Notes: generated from the letters alone by a model not told the origin. DNA of 64,000 bases from Croceicoccus sediminis (GCF_007570835.1 NZ_SUNC01000002.1:124001-188000); one strand, 5' to 3'; counted from the stretch's first letter, positions 8,685-17,580 are shown. Numbers and translations: made by a program.

Positions 8685-9074
8685 ATGTTCGACAAGTACA
8701 TCATAGACCCCGACAGCTTTGCCAATGTCGGCCCGGAGCACGCGCCTACCGGGTTCAGTTTCGGAACCAAGCTGGGCTACTATCGCGGCCTGACGCTCTC
8801 GATGCTTGAAGACCTGGCGGTTTCTCTGGATGGGGACGACCTGCCGCGGGACGCAATTTCCTTCGACGATGGCAACGGCCGAATCGGTCTGGATGAAATG
8901 GAAACCGCCTACGATCGGCGCTGGAATTTTGGCGCCCCGGCAAAGCTGATAGTCGCTTATCCCGGAGGGTTGACCGCGGGAAAGCATACCGTGTCGCTGC
9001 GTCAGCAGCTGAGGATCAGCTACATGCCGTTCCCATCGGTCCGCTTCACGGAAAAAACGATCGAATTCACCTGA
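8685..9074 (+). CDS. Probable C-glycoside deglycosidase beta subunit (DUF6379/CGDB type)
   Basis: The product has 129 residues, no signal peptide and is predicted all-beta. Segments FGTKLGYYRGLTLSMLEDLA (about 26-45), the VSLDGDDLPRDAISF strand pair, a W-N-F-G turn near 80, PGGLTAGKHTV (93-103) and ISYMPFPS (111-118) match what I know of the CGDB family (formerly DUF6379). That family forms the beta subunit of C-glycoside deglycosidases. Beta subunits complete the active site over the TIM-barrel alpha subunit, here at 6783-7772. The start at ATG 8685 has AAAGGA 8 nt upstream and lies 4 nt past the esterase stop. It ends 11 bp from the convergent TetR gene. Confidence 0.75.
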   Translation: MFDKYIIDPDSFANVGPEHAPTGFSFGTKLGYYRGLTLSMLEDLAVSLDGDDLPRDAISFDDGNGRIGLDEMETAYDRRWNFGAPAKLIVAYPGGLTAGKHTVSLRQQLRISYMPFPSVRFTEKTIEFT

Positions 9075-9085
9075 ACGCCTTGGTG

Positions 9086-9724
9086 TCAGTTGGTCAGATA
9101 AGCGACGATCATGTCGCAAAGGCCTTCGACCAGCGTGTTCCAGTCCTGTTGTTCGATCATGGGGTCCTGGCTGTCCAGGCTGAGGTGCCTGGCGAGCGTG
9201 GCGAAGGTTATGTGAAAGACAAGATGCGCTTTCACTTTCGCGTCGCCGACGATTTCGGATTCGAAGTGAAGGATTCCGCGCGCCATTTCATCGGCAGTGT
9301 CCTTCTCGCGGCGGTAGCCTTCGCGCGAGGAATCCGGGTCGCCGCTGGCCTGCCGCATGGCAAGGCTCAGCATTAGGGCGTTGTCGCGTAGAATTTCGGA
9401 ATAATTCGTGACGTAGGCGCGGACGAAGGATGCGAGGTTATCCGACTGTTTCAGAACATGGACGAAGGAATTTCTCTCTTCCTCGGCCATTTCGCTCATC
9501 GCTAGTCCAAGCACCGCGCGAACGAGATCTTCCTTGCTCTCAAAGCGGTGATAGATCGATCCGATCGAAACCTCGCCTACCTTGCTGACCTCCTGCAGGG
9601 TAAATTCGTCACCCCCACGCTCGATCAGCAACTGGCGCGCGGCATCCATCATTCGCTTCAGCGAGGCTTGGCTGCGTGGCTGCTTGGGTTTGCGGGTGAC
9701 CTGCGATGCGGCGGATTTCGGCAC
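9086..9724 (-). CDS. TetR/AcrR-family transcriptional regulator
   Basis: The product has 212 residues. An N-terminal helix-turn-helix spans about 22-70, with FTLQEVSKVGEVSIGSIYHR and the typical F-x-S-K-E-D-L following. The ligand-binding C-terminal half (70-212) is all-helical and diverged. It converges on the beta-subunit gene and faces away from the TonB-receptor gene, with 347 bp between their starts. It is the likely ligand-responsive switch of the glycoside locus and may repress itself; palindromes at 9745-9759 and 9785-9796 lie just upstream of its start. Confidence 0.88.
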   Translation of the reverse strand: MPKSAASQVTRKPKQPRSQASLKRMMDAARQLLIERGGDEFTLQEVSKVGEVSIGSIYHRFESKEDLVRAVLGLAMSEMAEEERNSFVHVLKQSDNLASFVRAYVTNYSEILRDNALMLSLAMRQASGDPDSSREGYRREKDTADEMARGILHFESEIVGDAKVKAHLVFHITFATLARHLSLDSQDPMIEQQDWNTLVEGLCDMIVAYLTN

Positions 9725-9744
9725 GGACTGATCCTGTTTGCGGC

Positions 9745-9759
9745 GATGCGATTTGCATC
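9745..9759. promoter_or_regulatory. Inverted repeat GATGC-N5-GCATC, candidate TetR operator
   Basis: A perfect 5-bp dyad 21 bp upstream of the tetR start codon. Position and symmetry fit autoregulation by a TetR dimer. It is short and could occur by chance. Confidence 0.3.
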
Positions 9760-9784
9760 CCCATCAAAGCGGGAATCTATTACG

Positions 9785-9796
9785 GTACACCTGTAC
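9785..9796. promoter_or_regulatory. Inverted repeat GTACA-CC-TGTAC, candidate TetR operator
   Basis: A perfect 5-bp dyad with a 2-bp centre, 61 bp upstream of the tetR start, in the most AT-rich part of the gap. TetR operators are often compact dyads of this kind. Binding is not shown. Confidence 0.35.
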
Positions 9797-9924
9797 ATTG
9801 CAACGCACTAATCGAAATCACCTCTCCGGCCACGGCTCCATGCCCGGTTTTCCGGGGAATTTGATCCTCGCACCAAGACCGCCGGAATGCCAATCAAGCC
9901 AGCTTGACACCCGCTCTGAAATTC

Positions 9925-9941
9925 TTAGAAGCAGATTCTAA
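9925..9941. promoter_or_regulatory. Inverted repeat TTAGAA-GCAGA-TTCTAA upstream of the receptor gene
   Basis: A perfect 6-bp dyad 131 bp upstream of the TonB-receptor start. It could be a regulator site for the import/catabolic operon. It differs in sequence from the two dyads near tetR, so more than one regulator may be involved. Confidence 0.35.
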
Positions 9942-10071
9942 TTCGGCCAGACAGAAGATTTGGTGCGGGGTGAGGTCGGCATGGTGCGGAAATGGTGTGG
10001 GATCGGTGCCCGCTCATCTCCGCAAGCTTCTCCTCCCGTTCGGCAACATAACTTTCCCGGGGAGGAAGCAC

Positions 10072-12450
10072 ATGAACACGAAGCGTACTCTATTCGCCTG
10101 CCTGATGATGGGCGTTTCCATCACATCGGTCGCAGCGCACGCCCAGAACACGGGCTCTGCCAATACGTCGGGCCAAGACGCGCAAAGTCAGGACCAGGCA
10201 GGCGTCATCGTGGTCACCGCGCAGCGTCGGTCGCAAGACGTTCTCAAGGTTCCGGTGAGCGTGACGGTAGTCGGAGAGCAGGAGCTTCAGGAGCGCGGCG
10301 TCAACAACCTCAGCGGAGTCACCAAGCTCGCGCCGAGCCTGCAGGTCGCTCAAGACAACACCTTTTCAGTCCGCGGCATCGGCACCGGAACTTTCGCCAA
10401 CACGGTTGAGGCCAGCGTATCGCAGGTCGTCGACGACGTCGTCCTTGGGAACCGCGAATTCGCGTCCAATGCTTTCTACGACGTTGCGCGGGTCGAGGTG
10501 CTGAACGGCCCGCAAGGGTTGCTGTTCGGCAAGAACGCCTCGGCCGGTCTGGTCAACATCACGACCAAGCGCCCGGTACTGGGCGATCTGTCGATGTCTG
10601 CCGACGGAGAAATCGTGCGGCGGGCACGTCCCGGCAAGGACGGAACCGGTTTCCAGGTGCGCTCCACGCTGAACCTGCCGGTCGGAGACAATGCAGCGGC
10701 CAGGCTGAACGCGATCTATTCCGAAGACGATCCGGTGACCGTGGTGAGTGTAAACCCGGCCGTGCGTAATGACCTGAAGAAGGAAAACTTCGGTGTCCGC
10801 GCGAAATTTCTCTTCGAACCGTCGGATTCCTTGTCGGTATATATTGCCGGCGACCTGAACCGGCAGCGCGGAATCACGACCCGTTACGACGTGACTTTCC
10901 GCGAATTCGGCCCGAACAGCCAGTATCCTGCGCTGGGCCTGGTCGCAGGCCCTGAGAACCTGAATTATTCGGTCGATGCGCCAAACTATCGGGACAGCGA
11001 TACCGGCGGGCTGCAGGCGAATATCGCTTACGAATTCGATAGTGGCCTGGAACTCACCAGCGTCTCGGCCTGGAAGACCGCCAAGACCGATTTCCAGTTC
11101 GATTCCGACAATACGCCGTTCAATTTCTTCAACTTCAACATGTCGAAGGGCACATATGACCAGTATTCGCAGGAATTGCGGCTGGCCTTGCCCGACGAAA
11201 ACCGCCTGACGGGACAGGCCGGGCTCTATTTCTTCCGGTCGGATTCGGCGGCAGACGGTTACCGTGGGGGCAACCTGGGTTTCCCCGATTTCATCAGTTC
11301 CGGTTTCCCGTTCTGCATCGGGGCGACGCCGACCGCCGGGCCGCCGCCTGCCTGCAACGTCAGCAACCGGTCGTTCCTGGGTCAGGACTACGCATACACG
11401 CTGCAGAACACCAGTTACGCCGCATTCGGACAAGTCGGCTACGCATTGACCGACACGCTGAAACTGACTGCCGGTGCGCGCCTCACGCGCGAGAAGGCAG
11501 AAATTCACCTGGTGGAGAACTTCGGCGACTACTTCGTGACCCTCGGCGTACCACGCAATATCAGCGATCAGAGTGTCGACGCCACCGACCTGAGCTACAA
11601 GGTCGGCCTCGATTGGCAGGCGACTCCCGATCTGCTGATCTACGGTTTCTACGGTGAAGGCTTCAAGGGGCCGGGCTTTTCGAACACCTCCCCCTCACCC
11701 GGCGCCGATCTTTCGGTCAGGCCTGAAATTTCACGTGGCGGCGAGATCGGTATCAAGGGCCGCACACTGGATGACATGGTGACTTTCAGCGCATCTGCAT
11801 TCTACACCAAGTTCTACGATCTGCAGGTCCAGGCATTCGTTCAGTCGCTTCGCACCTTCGTGCTGAGCAACGCCGCCACCGCGACGACCAAGGGCATCGA
11901 CCTGTCGGTCCAGGCCCGTCCTGCGGCCGGGCTCGAACTGAGCGCGTCGGTGGCCGTCCTCGATGCGAGTTTCAACGATTACCCCGGTGCGCAGTGCTAT
12001 CCGACACAGACGACCGGCGGGTGCAACGCTGCGGTGAATTCCAGCGATCCCGCATTCGTCGGAACGTTCAACGCCGCCGGCTACGACGTACCGCTTTCGG
12101 CACCGTTCACCGCAACGCTTGGCGCCAGTTACACGGTCCCGATCGGACCGTCGCTGGATGCCGACTTTGGCGTGGGTTACTATCACCGGTCCTCGCAATC
12201 GGCAGGCCTGGGAGAGCCTTTCAAGATCCCGTCCTGGGACACGATCGACCTGCGTGCGGGCGTGGCCGGCGACAACTGGACGCTCTCGCTGTTCTGCAAG
12301 AACTGCACGAACTCCATCCGCCCCATCTCCATCGGGTCTGATGGCGGTGATGCCAATCCGCTTGCCGGACCTCCGGTGCTGACCCTGAGCCAGCGTTTCA
12401 ACTTCGAATCGGTTCGTACCGCCGGACTGCGCGCCAGCTTCGAATTCTAG
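10072..12450 (+). CDS. TonB-dependent outer-membrane receptor
   Basis: The product has 792 residues. A signal peptide (MNTKRTLFACLMMGVSITSV, cleaved after AHA) precedes a TonB-box-like stretch VIVVTAQRR near residue 45. A plug domain follows to about 175 (SVRGIGTGTF, FGKNASAGLVNITTKRP), then a 22-strand-type barrel ending in the expected terminal Phe (SFEF). ATG 10072 follows GGGGAGGAAGCAC; a longer frame from 9904 lacks a ribosome site and would bury the signal peptide. It is the first gene of the second catabolic block and the likely importer of the glycoside substrate, energised by TonB-ExbBD encoded elsewhere. The ligand is inferred from the neighbouring enzymes only. Confidence 0.92.
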   Translation: MNTKRTLFACLMMGVSITSVAAHAQNTGSANTSGQDAQSQDQAGVIVVTAQRRSQDVLKVPVSVTVVGEQELQERGVNNLSGVTKLAPSLQVAQDNTFSVRGIGTGTFANTVEASVSQVVDDVVLGNREFASNAFYDVARVEVLNGPQGLLFGKNASAGLVNITTKRPVLGDLSMSADGEIVRRARPGKDGTGFQVRSTLNLPVGDNAAARLNAIYSEDDPVTVVSVNPAVRNDLKKENFGVRAKFLFEPSDSLSVYIAGDLNRQRGITTRYDVTFREFGPNSQYPALGLVAGPENLNYSVDAPNYRDSDTGGLQANIAYEFDSGLELTSVSAWKTAKTDFQFDSDNTPFNFFNFNMSKGTYDQYSQELRLALPDENRLTGQAGLYFFRSDSAADGYRGGNLGFPDFISSGFPFCIGATPTAGPPPACNVSNRSFLGQDYAYTLQNTSYAAFGQVGYALTDTLKLTAGARLTREKAEIHLVENFGDYFVTLGVPRNISDQSVDATDLSYKVGLDWQATPDLLIYGFYGEGFKGPGFSNTSPSPGADLSVRPEISRGGEIGIKGRTLDDMVTFSASAFYTKFYDLQVQAFVQSLRTFVLSNAATATTKGIDLSVQARPAAGLELSASVAVLDASFNDYPGAQCYPTQTTGGCNAAVNSSDPAFVGTFNAAGYDVPLSAPFTATLGASYTVPIGPSLDADFGVGYYHRSSQSAGLGEPFKIPSWDTIDLRAGVAGDNWTLSLFCKNCTNSIRPISIGSDGGDANPLAGPPVLTLSQRFNFESVRTAGLRASFEF

Positions 12451-12482
12451 GAACCGGTCGCAGATCGTCATTACCCGTGACT

Positions 12483-12514
12483 GGCCGACCCCGGCAAGAA
12501 TGGCGGGGTCGGCC
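12483..12514 (+). terminator. Intercistronic GC-rich hairpin without T tail
   Basis: GGCCGACCCCG (12483-12493) pairs perfectly with CGGGGTCGGCC (12504-12514), an 11-bp stem in the 82-bp gap between the receptor and the dehydrogenase genes. No T-run follows. It may lower read-through or stabilise the receptor mRNA so that the receptor is made in excess of the enzymes. Confidence 0.5.
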
Positions 12515-12532
12515 GACAACCAGGATGGAACC

Positions 12533-13660
12533 ATGACCAGACGCCTACGCATGGCGATGATCGGCGGCGGTCCCGGGGCCTTCATCGGCCCCGTCCATCG
12601 CATTGCCGCCGAGCTTGACCGCGAGATCGAGTTGGTTGCGGGCGTATTTTCCTCCGAAGCCGAGCGCAGCCGGGCGGCGGCTGACATCTACCGCATCGAC
12701 CCGGCGCGGGCCTATGGGGCGCTGGATGAAATGCTGGCGGCGGAAAGGGCAAGGGAGGACGGCGCGGACTTCGTTTCCGTGGTGACGCCCAATCACAACC
12801 ACTTGCCATCACTGCGCGCTGCCATGCAGGCGGGCTTTCCCGCCATGTGCGACAAGCCTGCGACTTCGTCGTTCGCAGAAGCACAGGAACTGGCGGGCAT
12901 TATCGCAAGGACCAATCTGCCGTTCGGGCTGACGCATACCTATACCGGTTATCCGCTGGTGCGCGAGATGAAGGCGCGGATCGCTGACGGCGCAATTGGC
13001 ACGATCCGCAAGGTGGTGGTCGAGTATCCGCAGGGCTGGCTGGCCGGTCCGGCGGAAGGCAAGCAGGCCGAATGGCGCGTCGATCCGGCGCGTTCGGGCG
13101 CTGGCGGCTGTATCGGTGATATCGGCACGCACGCATTCAACCTTGCGGAATTCGTCACGGGCCTGCGCGTCACGCGCCTGCTCGCGGACCTTGCGGCAGT
13201 GGTCCCGGAACGTGAGCTGGACGACGACGCAACCGTCCTGATGCAGTTCGAGAACGGCGCACGCGGCGTGTTGCTTGCCAGCCAGATCGAGGTCGGTGAA
13301 CTCAACGGACTGCGCATCCGCGTCTATGGAGAGACCGGCGGGATGATCTGGAAGCAGGAAGATCCGAACGCCCTCATCTGGCACCGGATCGACGGGACGA
13401 CGCAGATCGTGCGCGCAGGCGATGCGTCTCTGGGCGAATGGGCCGCGGCGCGCACCCGTACGCCGGGCGGACACCCGGAAGGATATCTGGAAGCGTTTGC
13501 CAATCTCTACCGCGATTTTGCTGCCGTGCTGCGGGGCGAAGACGCGCCGCTCCTACCCGGTATCGCCGACGGCCTGCGCGGTATGGCCTTCATTCAAACC
13601 GCCGTCGCCGCCAGCCGCGATGGCGCCGGCTGGACCGATTTTCCGGAGATCGAAGCATGA
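12533..13660 (+). CDS. Gfo/Idh/MocA-family NAD(P)-dependent sugar dehydrogenase
   Basis: The product has 375 residues. A Rossmann domain starts MAMIGGGPGAFIG. The catalytic EKP-equivalent is CDKP with K108, and the second-domain motif IGDIGTH ends at H200. Members oxidise or reduce sugar hydroxyls, often at C3 of a glucosyl unit; DgpA, which makes 3-keto puerarin, belongs here. ATG 12533 is used because AGGATGGAACC precedes it and homology begins at MIGGG. It overlaps the next gene by ATGA. With the deglycosidase candidates it could generate or recycle the 3-keto-glycoside. The substrate is not shown by sequence. Confidence 0.87.
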   Translation: MTRRLRMAMIGGGPGAFIGPVHRIAAELDREIELVAGVFSSEAERSRAAADIYRIDPARAYGALDEMLAAERAREDGADFVSVVTPNHNHLPSLRAAMQAGFPAMCDKPATSSFAEAQELAGIIARTNLPFGLTHTYTGYPLVREMKARIADGAIGTIRKVVVEYPQGWLAGPAEGKQAEWRVDPARSGAGGCIGDIGTHAFNLAEFVTGLRVTRLLADLAAVVPERELDDDATVLMQFENGARGVLLASQIEVGELNGLRIRVYGETGGMIWKQEDPNALIWHRIDGTTQIVRAGDASLGEWAAARTRTPGGHPEGYLEAFANLYRDFAAVLRGEDAPLLPGIADGLRGMAFIQTAVAASRDGAGWTDFPEIEA

Positions 13661-14715
13661 GAACCCTCAAGGGGCCTGCCATATTCCTCGCCCAGTTCGC
13701 GGGCGACGAAGCGCCGTTCAATTCCTTCGACGCGATCTGTGACTGGGTCGCCGGCATGGGGTACAAAGGGGTGCAGGTGCCCAGCTGGGATGCACGTCTG
13801 TTCGACCTCGAAAAGGCCGCCGACAGCCAGGATTATTGCGACGAGATTTCAGGCGTCGCAAATTCGCACGGGCTTGAGATCACTGAACTCTCCACACATC
13901 TGCAGGGCCAGCTTGTCGCCGTGCACCCCGCCTACGACGCAATGTTCGACGGATTTGCCGCCGATCACGTGCGCGGCAATCCGAAAGCGCGGCAGGAGTG
14001 GGCGGTCGATCAGGTGAAAAAGGCCGCCAACGCCAGCCGCCGTCTCGGGCTCGACCGCCATGCCACGTTCTCCGGCGCACTTGCCTGGCCCTATATCTAC
14101 CCATGGCCGCAGCGCCCCGCCGGGCTGGTCGAGGATGCCTTCGACGAACTGGCCCGCCGCTGGCGCCCGATCCTTGACCATTTCGACGAATGCGGCGTCG
14201 ATGTCGCTTATGAAATCCATCCCGGCGAGGATTTGCACGACGGCGTGACTTTCGAAATGTTCCTGGAGCGGGTGGACAACCATCCGCGTTGCAACATCCT
14301 GTACGATCCCAGCCATTTCGTGCTGCAGCAGCTCGACTACCTTGACTACATCGACATCTACAAGGATCGCATCCGCTGCTTCCATGTGAAGGATGCGGAG
14401 TTCAATCCGACCGGTCGGCAAGGCGTTTACGGCGGCTATCAGGGCTGGGCCGACAGGGCCGGCCGCTTCCGCTCTCTGGGTGACGGGCAGGTCGACTTCC
14501 GCGCGATTTTCTCCAAGATGGCGGCCAACGATTTCGACGGCTGGGCGGTCCTGGAATGGGAATGCTGCCTCAAGCACCCTGAACAGGGCGCTGCCGAGGG
14601 CGCACCTTTCATATCGGATCACATCATCCGCGTGACCGAGAAGGCTTTCGACGACTTCGCCGCCGGCGGCGCGGACCGGGATCTCAACCGGCGCATCATG
14701 GGGATAGGCCAATGA
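13657..14715 (+). CDS. Sugar phosphate isomerase/epimerase-family TIM-barrel protein
   Basis: The product has 352 residues. The metal-site residues appear as E186 (YEIHPG), D217 (YDPSH), H243 (CFHVKD) and E300 (LEWE). This is the classic inosose-isomerase-like set and is distinct from the 6783-7772 protein in sequence. Such proteins are commonly paired with Gfo/Idh/MocA dehydrogenases in 3-keto-sugar and inositol pathways. Coupled on both sides by ATGA overlaps (with the dehydrogenase and the transporter). Likely role: isomerisation, epimerisation or hydrolysis of the oxidised sugar released from the glycoside; inferred. Confidence 0.85.
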   Translation: MRTLKGPAIFLAQFAGDEAPFNSFDAICDWVAGMGYKGVQVPSWDARLFDLEKAADSQDYCDEISGVANSHGLEITELSTHLQGQLVAVHPAYDAMFDGFAADHVRGNPKARQEWAVDQVKKAANASRRLGLDRHATFSGALAWPYIYPWPQRPAGLVEDAFDELARRWRPILDHFDECGVDVAYEIHPGEDLHDGVTFEMFLERVDNHPRCNILYDPSHFVLQQLDYLDYIDIYKDRIRCFHVKDAEFNPTGRQGVYGGYQGWADRAGRFRSLGDGQVDFRAIFSKMAANDFDGWAVLEWECCLKHPEQGAAEGAPFISDHIIRVTEKAFDDFAAGGADRDLNRRIMGIGQ

Positions 14716-15905
14716 CCGCGACTGCCGCACCGGTACGAAACGAAACCGCCAAGGGCGTCACCCTTCTTTTCGCACAAGTCCTGCCCGTGATGGCGATCGT
14801 TTCCCTTTTCCCGGCCATACCCAAGCTGATGCAGCAATTCGGCGATGTCGAACATGCTGCCTTGCTGGTTCCGATGATCCTGACTGTCCCGTCGCTGATG
14901 GTGGCGATCTTCGCGCCGATCGCGGGTGCCATTGCCGACCGGTTCGGTCGCAAGACCAGCTTCCAGCTGGGCATGTTCCTCTATGTCGCGATGGGCATCG
15001 TGCCGGTCTTCACCGCCGATATCTTCGTGATCGTGGCAAGCCGCGCGGTGCTGGGCATTGCCGAGGCCATGGCGGTGACCGTTTCGAGCGCGCTGATCGG
15101 CGACTATTTCGGCGAAAACCGGCGCAAATGGACCACCCGGGTCGGCATGGTGATCTCACCGGCCGGGACGATGTTGTTGGTCGCGGGCGGCTTCCTGGCA
15201 GAATGGGACTGGCGCGGGCCGTTCTTCATCTATCTCCTGGCCATTCCGGGGTTCGTGCTGGCGCTGCTCTACATAGAAGAGCCGGAACAGCACCTGCGAA
15301 GCGAGGCGGAGCGGATTGCCCTGCCCTTCCCCTGGCGCGAGGCGACGACGATCGGATCGCTGACGGTGGTGGCGTCGCTGCTCTACTATGTCGAGCCGCT
15401 CAACATCGCGCGCGTTTTCGCGGAAATCGGGCTCACCAATTCGGGGCTGGCCGGTATCGCACAGGCCGTAACATCGCTGGGCTTCATCGCGGGCGCATAC
15501 TTTTACGGCCGAACCGCGCAGCGGTCCATCGGCGAACACATGGCGGTGCAGTTCCTGTTGATGGGCATAGGCCTGATAGTGATCGGCCTGTCGTCCACGC
15601 TGGCAGGCGTGGGCATCGGGGCGACGATCCAGCAGATCGGGGCCGGTCTCACCATTCCGTCCTTGCTGGCCTGGGGACAGGCACGGTTGCCCTATGAACA
15701 ACGCGCGCGGGGCATGGGCATCTGGACCACCAGCTTCTTTGCCGGGACGTTCCTGTGCCCGCCGATGGTCACCTTTGGAGAGACGATCACAGGCGGGCTC
15801 ATGCCGGCCATGATACTGTTCGGAGCGATCTGCCTGATCGCAGCCATCATCGCCGCCGTGGTCGCTCGCAGCCAGCCCCGGCTCTCCGGCACGACTGCCA
15901 ACTGA
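14712..15905 (+). CDS. MFS transporter (12-TM type)
   Basis: The product has 397 residues and about twelve hydrophobic helices. The inter-helix 2-3 motif is ADRFGRK near 78-84, as in the major facilitator superfamily. The start overlaps the isomerase stop (ATGA), and the next gene begins 1 nt after the stop, so it is firmly inside the catabolic operon. It probably moves the glycoside or freed sugar across the inner membrane after TonB-dependent uptake. Direction and substrate cannot be read from sequence. Confidence 0.88.
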   Translation: MTATAAPVRNETAKGVTLLFAQVLPVMAIVSLFPAIPKLMQQFGDVEHAALLVPMILTVPSLMVAIFAPIAGAIADRFGRKTSFQLGMFLYVAMGIVPVFTADIFVIVASRAVLGIAEAMAVTVSSALIGDYFGENRRKWTTRVGMVISPAGTMLLVAGGFLAEWDWRGPFFIYLLAIPGFVLALLYIEEPEQHLRSEAERIALPFPWREATTIGSLTVVASLLYYVEPLNIARVFAEIGLTNSGLAGIAQAVTSLGFIAGAYFYGRTAQRSIGEHMAVQFLLMGIGLIVIGLSSTLAGVGIGATIQQIGAGLTIPSLLAWGQARLPYEQRARGMGIWTTSFFAGTFLCPPMVTFGETITGGLMPAMILFGAICLIAAIIAAVVARSQPRLSGTTAN

Positions 15906-15906
15906 C

Positions 15907-17580
15907 ATGGATATCATGAAATACGACTACATCATTATCGGCGCCGGCTCTTCCGGCGCGGTGCTGGCTGACCGGCTTTCGGCCGACGGCCGGTCGCAAG
16001 TCCTATTGCTCGAAGCGGGCGGCACCAACGAGGCCGAGGTGGTCAATCTGCCGCGTGCCTTCATGAAGATGTTCGGCAACCCGACCTATTTCTGGTCGTT
16101 CCCGGTGAAGGAACAGAAGGGCCGGCCCAAGGGCGAAACGTGGTTCTATGGAAGAGGCCTCGGCGGATCGAGCTCGACCAACGGCACGTGGTACTTGCGC
16201 GGCATGCCCGCCGATTACGATGGCTGGGCGGCGATGGGCCTTGACGAGTGGCGATGGGACGAGGTCGTGCGCTGCTATGGCGAGATGGAGAGCTATCACT
16301 ACGACCATGCCGATCCCAGCCGCGGCCGTGATGGGCCGCTTCAGATAACGGAGCTTCCCTTTCGATCCCGGTTCCTGGACGCCGTGAAGGCCGCGGCAGG
16401 AAAGATGGGCGTGCCGACCCTTCCCGATATCAACACGCCGGGCACGCAAGGGATCGGCTATACCCAGACGACCGTCAATCGGCGGGGGCGGCGGCATTCC
16501 TCGTATCAGGCATTCCTGAAGCCTGCGATGGATCGCCCCAACCTGACGGTTCTGACCCACGCGATGGTTCAGCGGATCGAGCTGGAAGGCACCCGTGCCA
16601 GCGGCGTCACCTTCACGCATGACGGCGTGACAAAGCTGGCTACCGTAGCCCGGGAAGTCATCGTCTGTGCGGGCGTATTGCAGAGCCCCAAGCTATTGCA
16701 GGTTTCCGGCATCGGCCCGCACGAGGTGCTGGAGCAAGCCGGCGTTCCCGTCAGGATCGAAAGCCCGCAGGTGGGCCGAAACCTGGCCGACCACGTCATG
16801 CTTTCCGTCAGCTTCCGGATGAAGAACTATCGCGGTTTCAACCATGAATTCCATGGCTGGCGGCTGCTGAGGCACGTCGTGCAGTATTACCTGACCCGCA
16901 AGGGACTGATGGCTTATACCTCGCCCGAGCTGACAGCACTTGTCGCGATGGATGCGCCCAAGGACTGGCCCGACGTGCAGATCGGTATCGGCCCTTTCTC
17001 AATGCGTTCGAGCGAAGAGATAAAGGCCGATCCGGGCCGCGGCGCGCTGGAAAGCGAGCCTGGCTACACCCTCAACGGATATCACCTGCGCCCGAAAACG
17101 CGGGGCAGCGTTGCCATCACCGGCGGCAATATCGACGCCCCGCTGACGGTCGATGCCAATTGGTGGGGCGATCCAGACGACCGCAAAACGCTGGTCAGGA
17201 TCGTTCGCCTGTTCCGCCGCCTGGCGGGCCAGCCCGAACTGGCAAGATATACCGTGGGCGAGATCACCCCCGGCCCCGAGTATCAGACCGACGAGGAAAT
17301 CGGCTCTGCCCTGGAATGGCTGGTCAGCCCCGGCGTCCATGCGACCGGCACCTGCCGTATGGGGCCCAACGCCGACGACGTGCTGGACAGTCGCTGCCGG
17401 GTGCGCGGCGTTGAGGGTCTGCGCGTGGTGGACTGTTCCGCGATGCCGACCCCGCCGTCCGGCAATACCAACGGACCGGCGATGATGCTGGGCTGGCGCG
17501 CTGCCGAACTGATCCTGGAAGACCGTGACGCGCCGCGCGATCAATGCTTTGGCGTTGCGAAAGCAACGGCGATATTCTGA
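15907..17580 (+). CDS. GMC-family FAD-dependent oxidoreductase
   Basis: The product has 557 residues. The FAD-binding motif IGAGSSGAVL starts at residue 11 with E36 of LLLEAGG. The GMC signature GRGLGGSSSTNG lies near 80-91. The catalytic pair appears as H478 (HATGTCRMG) and N522 (NTNGPAMM), 44 residues apart as in choline oxidase-type enzymes. No signal peptide. Members oxidise alcohols and sugars; the C-glycoside 3-oxidase CarA is of this broad superfamily. Within this locus it is a candidate for oxidising a sugar hydroxyl or an alcohol on the aglycone. ATG 15916 is a possible alternative start. Confidence 0.88.
   Translation: MDIMKYDYIIIGAGSSGAVLADRLSADGRSQVLLLEAGGTNEAEVVNLPRAFMKMFGNPTYFWSFPVKEQKGRPKGETWFYGRGLGGSSSTNGTWYLRGMPADYDGWAAMGLDEWRWDEVVRCYGEMESYHYDHADPSRGRDGPLQITELPFRSRFLDAVKAAAGKMGVPTLPDINTPGTQGIGYTQTTVNRRGRRHSSYQAFLKPAMDRPNLTVLTHAMVQRIELEGTRASGVTFTHDGVTKLATVAREVIVCAGVLQSPKLLQVSGIGPHEVLEQAGVPVRIESPQVGRNLADHVMLSVSFRMKNYRGFNHEFHGWRLLRHVVQYYLTRKGLMAYTSPELTALVAMDAPKDWPDVQIGIGPFSMRSSEEIKADPGRGALESEPGYTLNGYHLRPKTRGSVAITGGNIDAPLTVDANWWGDPDDRKTLVRIVRLFRRLAGQPELARYTVGEITPGPEYQTDEEIGSALEWLVSPGVHATGTCRMGPNADDVLDSRCRVRGVEGLRVVDCSAMPTPPSGNTNGPAMMLGWRAAELILEDRDAPRDQCFGVAKATAIF

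Larger units (their letters stand above)
9725..10071. other. Divergent regulatory gap between tetR and the TonB-receptor gene
   Basis: The 347-bp gap has no supported gene. It separates the minus-strand TetR start from the plus-strand receptor start. Three inverted repeats (listed separately) and the receptor's ribosome-binding site GGGGAGGA lie in it. A TTGACA hexamer is at 9904-9909, but no good -10 box at 16-18 bp follows, so it is not called as a promoter. Confidence 0.5.

Noticed and set aside
9904-9942. Sigma-70 promoter with TTGACA at 9904
   Set aside because: No -10 hexamer at 16-18 bp. The nearest AT-rich word is too far away.
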